Below, one piece after another: positions 40,859 to 44,609 of a stretch of DNA of 44,609 bases. Source of the DNA: Alcaligenaceae bacterium (GTDB taxonomy: Bacteria; Pseudomonadota; Gammaproteobacteria; Burkholderiales; Burkholderiaceae_B); contig CANCMG010000029.1 of the NCBI GenBank assembly GCA_947378965.1, forward strand, positions 1 to 44,609. Direction: 5' to 3'. The notes beneath the pieces were generated by a model. That model ran no database searches and was not told where the DNA came from. It saw only the letters and a list, made by a program, of their open reading frames with translations. The translations under genes and the position numbers were made by a program. Every line of letters starts with the position of its first letter. Positions within the stretch are counted from its first letter, which is position 1.

Positions 40859-41812
40859 TTGAACATCAGACTTGCTGAAAACTTTCGCGCCGTGTTTTAC
40901 GCGCCTTTTTACGCGACCCATGCTTTAGGGTTGTTTGCCGAGCAGGGTGTATCGATCACCTTGTTGGATTCTCCCTCGCCTGGGGCAGGGATTGCCGAGT
41001 TGGCCAAGGGCAATATTGATGTCATGTGGGGCGGGCCGTTGCGGGTCATTAAAGAGCGCGATCAGTTTGAGCGCACCGAGGGCTCGCTTGTGGCCTTTTG
41101 TGAGGTGGCGGCAAAAGATCCATTTTTTTTGCTGCGGCGCAGGCAGGGCGAACTCCTTGCATCGCAATCAACCGACCCAGCTTCGAACCGGAGCAAGCAG
41201 TGCGAACCGTTTGCGCTTAAAGATTTAGTGAGTCTACGCTTCGCCTCAGTCTCTGAGGTGCCGACTCCGTGGCTGTGTCTGCAGCAAGATTTGCGCGAGG
41301 CGGGTGTCGACCCCAATAAGCTCAAGCGTGTCGCAGACCGCAGCATGCAAGATAATCTCGACGCACTGCTAGGTGGCGAGCTCGATGTGATTCAGGTCTT
41401 TGAGCCCTATGTTTCGCTTGGCTTAGCACACGATGACCTTGAGGTCGTGCACGCGGCCAGTCAGCGCGGTTATACCGCTTACACAACTTTTATTTCAACT
41501 TTTGAGGGCATGCAGCGAAACCACGCTGGTTTTGAGGCCATGATTTTGGCCATTGAGAAGTTTAGGCCCTGGCTAGCCGCGCACGGGCCTGCTGAGCTAG
41601 CTCGTGTCGTCAAATCGTTTTATCCGCATGTCAGTCTCGAGACCTTGACCGCATGCCTCACACGCTATCACGCGGCCGAGCTCTGGACTTGCCGACGTGC
41701 CATCTCACGCCAGGGCTTTGCGCGCCTGGCAGCCAGCATGCTCGATTCGGGCTATATCAAACAGGCCGCACGCTACGAAGATTGTGTGGCGAAAAGTGCC
41801 TATGAAGACTGA
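40859..41812 (+). CDS. ABC transporter substrate-binding protein, NMT1/THI5-like
   Basis: A 317-aa protein starting at TTG, 8 nt after AGGA. The family's opening appears directly: RAVFYAPFYATHALGLFAEQGVSITLLDSPSPGAGIAELAKGNIDVMWGG-type sequence over about residues 9-58. This corresponds to NMT1/SsuA-like receptors for pyrimidines, sulfonates or nitrate-like anions. No obvious signal peptide is present; the protein begins almost at the mature fold. It may therefore be cytoplasmic, a sensor, or an enzyme-like THI5 relative. No ABC permease or ATPase is linked. Ligand unknown. Confidence 0.85.
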   Translation: MNIRLAENFRAVFYAPFYATHALGLFAEQGVSITLLDSPSPGAGIAELAKGNIDVMWGGPLRVIKERDQFERTEGSLVAFCEVAAKDPFFLLRRRQGELLASQSTDPASNRSKQCEPFALKDLVSLRFASVSEVPTPWLCLQQDLREAGVDPNKLKRVADRSMQDNLDALLGGELDVIQVFEPYVSLGLAHDDLEVVHAASQRGYTAYTTFISTFEGMQRNHAGFEAMILAIEKFRPWLAAHGPAELARVVKSFYPHVSLETLTACLTRYHAAELWTCRRAISRQGFARLAASMLDSGYIKQAARYEDCVAKSAYED

Positions 41813-41884
41813 AGCGTCAGCACAAATACTGAACACAACGACTGAACACTGTCGACAGCTAGAGTGAGCGGCTGAGGGTATTGG

Positions 41885-43522
41885 TCAGTGGGCAATGATC
41901 GCGTCAAGCGGGGTGAGTGGCGCAAAACTGTCGGCACTTGCCATCGGCCAGGCAATTTGAAACACGGGGCGTTGCAGGTCTCCGGCCAGCAGCGAGCCCG
42001 GTGTGATACCGGGATACAAGCTCGATAGCAGGCTGATGTGATTGTCGGCGGTACGACGGGCGATATGTGTGGTGGTGAGCTCTTTCGGGTGTTGCAGGCC
42101 TGAGGCTTGCAATAACTCGGCCAAGGCGTGCAGCGTATTTTGGTGAAAATGCGCCACGCGTGGCGCTTTGTCTAAAGGCACTAACGCCCGCTGGCGCTCG
42201 GGGTCTTGCGTGGCGACACCCGTTGGACAGCGCCCAGTGTGGCACTGTTGCGCCTGAATGCAACCGATCGCAAACATGAACGCCCTTGCACTGTTACACC
42301 AGTCAGCGCCCAGGGCAAAGGTGCGTGCCATGTCAAAGGCTGAGACGATTTTGCCTGAGGCCCCAATCTTGATACGGTCGCGTAAATCCAAGCCAACCAA
42401 GGTGTTGTGCACCAGGCGAATCGCCTCGCGCAGTGGCGTGCCAACGTGATCCACAAACTCGATGGGGGCAGCACCCGTGCCTCCCTCTGAGCCATCGACC
42501 ACAATAAAGTCTGGCGTGATTCCCGTCTTGACCATCGCTTTCGCAATGGCGAACCACTCCCAGGCGTGACCAATACACAGCTTGAAGCCAACGGGTTTAC
42601 CGCCTGACAGTGTGCGAAGGCGCTGCACGAAATGCAAGAGGCCAACAGGGCTATCAAACTCAGAGTGCGCCGCTGGCGAATTGCAGTCTTCTCCAATGTT
42701 GACACCTCGGGCCGCCGCGATTTCAGGCGTGACTTTGCTACCGGGCAAAATCCCGCCGTGCCCAGGTTTGGCACCTTGTGAAAGCTTGATTTCTATCATT
42801 TTCACTTGAGGCAACAAGGCATTGGCAACAAAGTGCGTTTCTGAAAAATGACCCTGTTCGTCGCGGCAGCCAAAGTAACCAGAGCCGATGTTCCAAATCA
42901 GATCTCCGCCTGGCTGGCGATGGTAACTGCTGATGCCACCTTCGCCCGTGTCATGCGCAAAATGCCCAAGTTTGGCGCCCTCGTTTAAGGCCAGGACGGC
43001 ATTTGCGCTTAAGGCGCCAAAGCTCATCGCCGAAATATTGAGCACTGACAGCGACACGGGTTGGGTGCAGGCCGGGCCTCCTACACTGAGGCGAAAATCT
43101 GTGTCAGCGATCTTTGACGGGGCAAGAGAGTGATTGATCCACTCATACTGTTGGTCATAGACATCAAGCTGGGTGCCGAACGGGCGTTTATCGATCTCTT
43201 GCTTAGCGCGCTGGTAGACCAGCGAGCGACTCGCTCTTGAGAAGGGAGTCTCTTCGGTGTCGTTCTCAAAAAAATACTGACGAATGGCTGGACGCAAATC
43301 CTCAAAGAGATAACGCAGGTGCCCAATGATCGGATAATTACGCAAAATCGCATGATGCGTTTGAGCCAAGTCGTGGATGCCGAGTGCACAGAATCCCCAG
43401 GCGCTGACGGCTACGAGCCACCAAAAGATGGCACCGTCGTCTTGCAGCGCAAAATAGGGCCCAAGCCCTGCAAAGGCGAGCGCGAACCACAAAGCGAGAT
43501 ATCGAAATAAAAACAATGCCAT
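41885..43522 (-). CDS. FMN-binding glutamate synthase family protein, membrane-anchored
   Basis: About 545 aa from the ATG at 43522, 6 nt after GGAG. The frame extends to a TTG at 43579. Two N-terminal hydrophobic segments (about 4-42) anchor it in the membrane. The remainder is a GltB-like FMN TIM barrel with GHGGILPGSKVTPEIA, VDGSEGGTGAAP and a 3Fe-4S-type motif C421-x5-C427-x4-C432 (CIQAQQCHTGRCPTG). The amidotransferase domain of true glutamate synthase is missing, so it does not make glutamate from glutamine by itself. Function of this widespread family is not established. It stands alone. Confidence 0.92.
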   Translation of the reverse strand: MALFLFRYLALWFALAFAGLGPYFALQDDGAIFWWLVAVSAWGFCALGIHDLAQTHHAILRNYPIIGHLRYLFEDLRPAIRQYFFENDTEETPFSRASRSLVYQRAKQEIDKRPFGTQLDVYDQQYEWINHSLAPSKIADTDFRLSVGGPACTQPVSLSVLNISAMSFGALSANAVLALNEGAKLGHFAHDTGEGGISSYHRQPGGDLIWNIGSGYFGCRDEQGHFSETHFVANALLPQVKMIEIKLSQGAKPGHGGILPGSKVTPEIAAARGVNIGEDCNSPAAHSEFDSPVGLLHFVQRLRTLSGGKPVGFKLCIGHAWEWFAIAKAMVKTGITPDFIVVDGSEGGTGAAPIEFVDHVGTPLREAIRLVHNTLVGLDLRDRIKIGASGKIVSAFDMARTFALGADWCNSARAFMFAIGCIQAQQCHTGRCPTGVATQDPERQRALVPLDKAPRVAHFHQNTLHALAELLQASGLQHPKELTTTHIARRTADNHISLLSSLYPGITPGSLLAGDLQRPVFQIAWPMASADSFAPLTPLDAIIAH

Positions 43523-43689
43523 CGTTGGCTCCGGTTCAGCGTGCAACAAACGCACGCCTGTTAGCGATTCTGTCTGCAAATCTTAACGCGCTTGACATTG
43601 CGGGCACGCACTCAATCGTGGTTTTGGGCGGACTATACGTCTTTGGGCGGGCCGCACCTCTTTGAAATGTGAGGTTACGTCTCGAGCCG

Positions 43690-43710
43690 TATAATTTTCT
43701 GTCTAGGAGA
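43690..43710 (+). promoter_or_regulatory. -10 box and ribosome binding site of the GNAT gene
   Basis: A perfect TATAAT at 43690-43695 and AGGAGA at 43705-43710 precede the ATG at 43715. A start about 7 bp after the -10 box would leave a leader of only about 13 nt. No good -35 box is seen at 17 bp. Confidence 0.5.
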
Positions 43711-43714
43711 AAGT

Positions 43715-44242
43715 ATGACCCTTCCCGATCATAGATCTGAAATTGTTACCGATCAAAGTGCCCAGCCAAAAAAATCTGAGACGCGAGCCGAGCCGCAGCC
43801 AGAGTCTTGGCGTCTGCAAATAGGGGATTGGCCGACTTTGCAGGCAAAGGCGGCGCCGATTCGGCTCGAAGTGTTTGTGCACGAGCAGCACGTTCCCCTT
43901 GAAGAAGAGATCGACGCGTTGGATGCCGAATGTATACATGCTGTGGTGTTCGACACCCAAGGCTGTGCGTTGGCTACGGGTCGTCTGTTGCCCGATGGTC
44001 ACATTGGCCGGATGGCTGTGCTCAAAGCCGTGCGCGGGCGAGGGTTAGGGAGTGCCGTGCTGAGCGCTTTGATGCAACAGGCTCGACAAAAAGGCTTTGC
44101 CGAGGTGGTGTTGTCTGCACAGACACACGCCCAAGCGTTTTATGCACGCCATGGCTTTGTACCTGAGGGCGCTGAGTACCTTGACGCAAATATCCCTCAC
44201 GTCTTGATGCGCAAGGCGTTGTCGGGCTGCAGTGCTCAGTAG
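43715..44242 (+). CDS. GNAT family N-acetyltransferase (ElaA-like)
   Basis: A 175-aa acetyl-CoA-dependent acetyltransferase. A Pro/Glu-rich leader of about 30 residues precedes the domain. IRLEVFVHEQHVPLEEEIDALD (about 49-70) is typical of ElaA-like GNATs, and the acetyl-CoA loop is MAVLKAVRGRGLGSAVLSALM (about 100-120). The C-terminal AFYARHGFVPEGAEYLDANIPHVLM is the usual final strand region. The acceptor substrate is unknown. Its stop region is duplicated downstream and merges into an 18-bp repeat array. Confidence 0.93.
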   Translation: MTLPDHRSEIVTDQSAQPKKSETRAEPQPESWRLQIGDWPTLQAKAAPIRLEVFVHEQHVPLEEEIDALDAECIHAVVFDTQGCALATGRLLPDGHIGRMAVLKAVRGRGLGSAVLSALMQQARQKGFAEVVLSAQTHAQAFYARHGFVPEGAEYLDANIPHVLMRKALSGCSAQ

Positions 44243-44424
44243 AGAGGGACATCGTTGGAAAGCAGCAAAGCTCTGTAGAGGGGGACATCGTTGGAGAGTG
44301 GCAGAGCGCCAAACAACGGCAGAGCACTAAACAACGACAAAGCGCCAAACAACGACAGAGCGCCAAACACCGACAAAGCACCAAACAACGGCAGAGCGCT
44401 AAACAACGACAAAGCGTCATACGG
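44236..44424. repeat. Duplicated GNAT stop region running into an 18-bp array
   Basis: TAGAG-GGGACATCGTTGGA occurs at 44240 (the GNAT stop codon) and again at 44276, a 36-bp offset. It is followed by six units of 18 bp (44302-44409, consensus CAGAGCGCCAAACAACGA) plus a partial seventh. 36 is twice 18, suggesting one origin. Long open frames across this array on both strands are repeat artefacts. Confidence 0.85.
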
Positions 44425-44435
44425 CTTTTGCGTGA

Positions 44436-44475
44436 AAACAAAAAAGCCTCAAATATTCAAAGTGAATTTTGAGGC
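44436..44475 (-). terminator. Intrinsic terminator of the tRNA-Leu gene
   Basis: On the minus strand, GCCTCAAAATTCA and TGAATATTTGAGGC form a long stem, followed by GGCTTTTTTGTTTT, a clean T run. It lies about 40 nt after the tRNA 3' end. Confidence 0.85.
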
Positions 44476-44515
44476 ATTGTCATAAAAGCCAGGTACTTTA
44501 TGCTTTACACTTCGG

Positions 44516-44600
44516 TGGTGCCCAGGAGAGGACTCGAACCTCCACACCTTTCGGCACACGGACCTGAACCGTGCGCGTCTACCAATTCCGCCACCTGGGC
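44516..44600 (-). tRNA. tRNA-Leu (anticodon CAG)
   Basis: An 85-nt minus-strand tRNA including an encoded CCA. The acceptor stem GCCCAGG (44594-44600) pairs with CCTGGGC (44520-44526). The anticodon stem-loop reads CACGG-TTCAGGT-CCGTG, giving CAG. A long variable arm (GTGCCGAAAGGTGT) marks a class II tRNA, and the T-loop GGTTCGAGTCC is canonical. It reads CUG leucine codons. Confidence 0.96.
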
Positions 44601-44609
44601 CTAACTTGT

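Noticed and set aside
44022-44441. 139-residue minus-strand frame with repeated ALCRCL units
   Set aside because: It is the antisense reading of the 18-bp array and part of the GNAT gene; 18 bp keeps any frame open. No ribosome binding site or homology.
44291-44485. Plus-strand frame with Asn/Lys/Ala hexapeptide repeats
   Set aside because: Same 18-bp repeat artefact; it also runs through the tRNA terminator.
44516-44600. tRNA-Leu as an integration site of a genomic island
   Set aside because: No integrase or direct repeat of the tRNA 3' end is visible in the window.

Overview
The window looks like a chromosomal segment of a betaproteobacterium of the order Burkholderiales, probably Alcaligenaceae or a close relative. 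The strongest sign is nine genes of the Bug/TctC family of periplasmic solute receptors, which is massively expanded in Bordetella, Achromobacter, Cupriavidus and relatives. They sit among carboxylate, peptide and CoA-linked catabolic enzymes. No plasmid, phage, integrase, transposase, CRISPR or rRNA is visible, and no gene in the window reads as a transcriptional regulator.

Layout. 1-295: leader region with a palindrome and a possible folded RNA. 296-4511 (+): two TauD/TfdA dioxygenases flanking an FMN alpha-hydroxyacid oxidase, then Bug-1 and a strong terminator. 4780-19307 (-): a long co-directional series. In order of transcription it holds a class III aminotransferase, a five-gene dipeptide-type ABC transporter locus with an M81 (MlrC-like) metallopeptidase inside it, Bug-3, an MmgE/PrpD protein, Bug-2, a broken TPP-enzyme fragment, a secreted alpha/beta hydrolase and a FAH-family hydrolase. 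19543-21922 (+): MFS transporter and aldo/keto reductase. 22059-26948: Bug-4, a VOC protein, a DUF3820 protein with a start-codon repeat array, YcaO and NudC. 26988-33069: frameshifted Bug-5, Bug-6, SMP-30 lactonase, a hydrolase, a racemase-fold protein, an EF-hand protein and a crotonase. 33348-39446 (+): Bug-7, CoA transferase, Bug-8, racemase-fold protein, crotonase and MDR reductase. 39605-44600: Bug-9, an NMT1-like receptor, FMN glutamate-synthase-like protein, GNAT and tRNA-Leu(CAG).

How it fits together (inference). This is a scavenging region. Receptors capture organic acids or peptides, and the adjoining enzymes oxidise, hydrolyse, transaminate or CoA-activate them. No TctA/TctB membrane partner is present, so the Bug proteins must use a transporter encoded elsewhere or act as sensors.

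The most unusual structural signal is that many gene boundaries carry tandem or degenerate direct repeats that copy the start or stop codon of the adjacent gene (lldD-like/tauD2, FAH, dppC-like, AKR, DUF3820, GNAT). Two of these, at unrelated genes, have the same 43-bp period.
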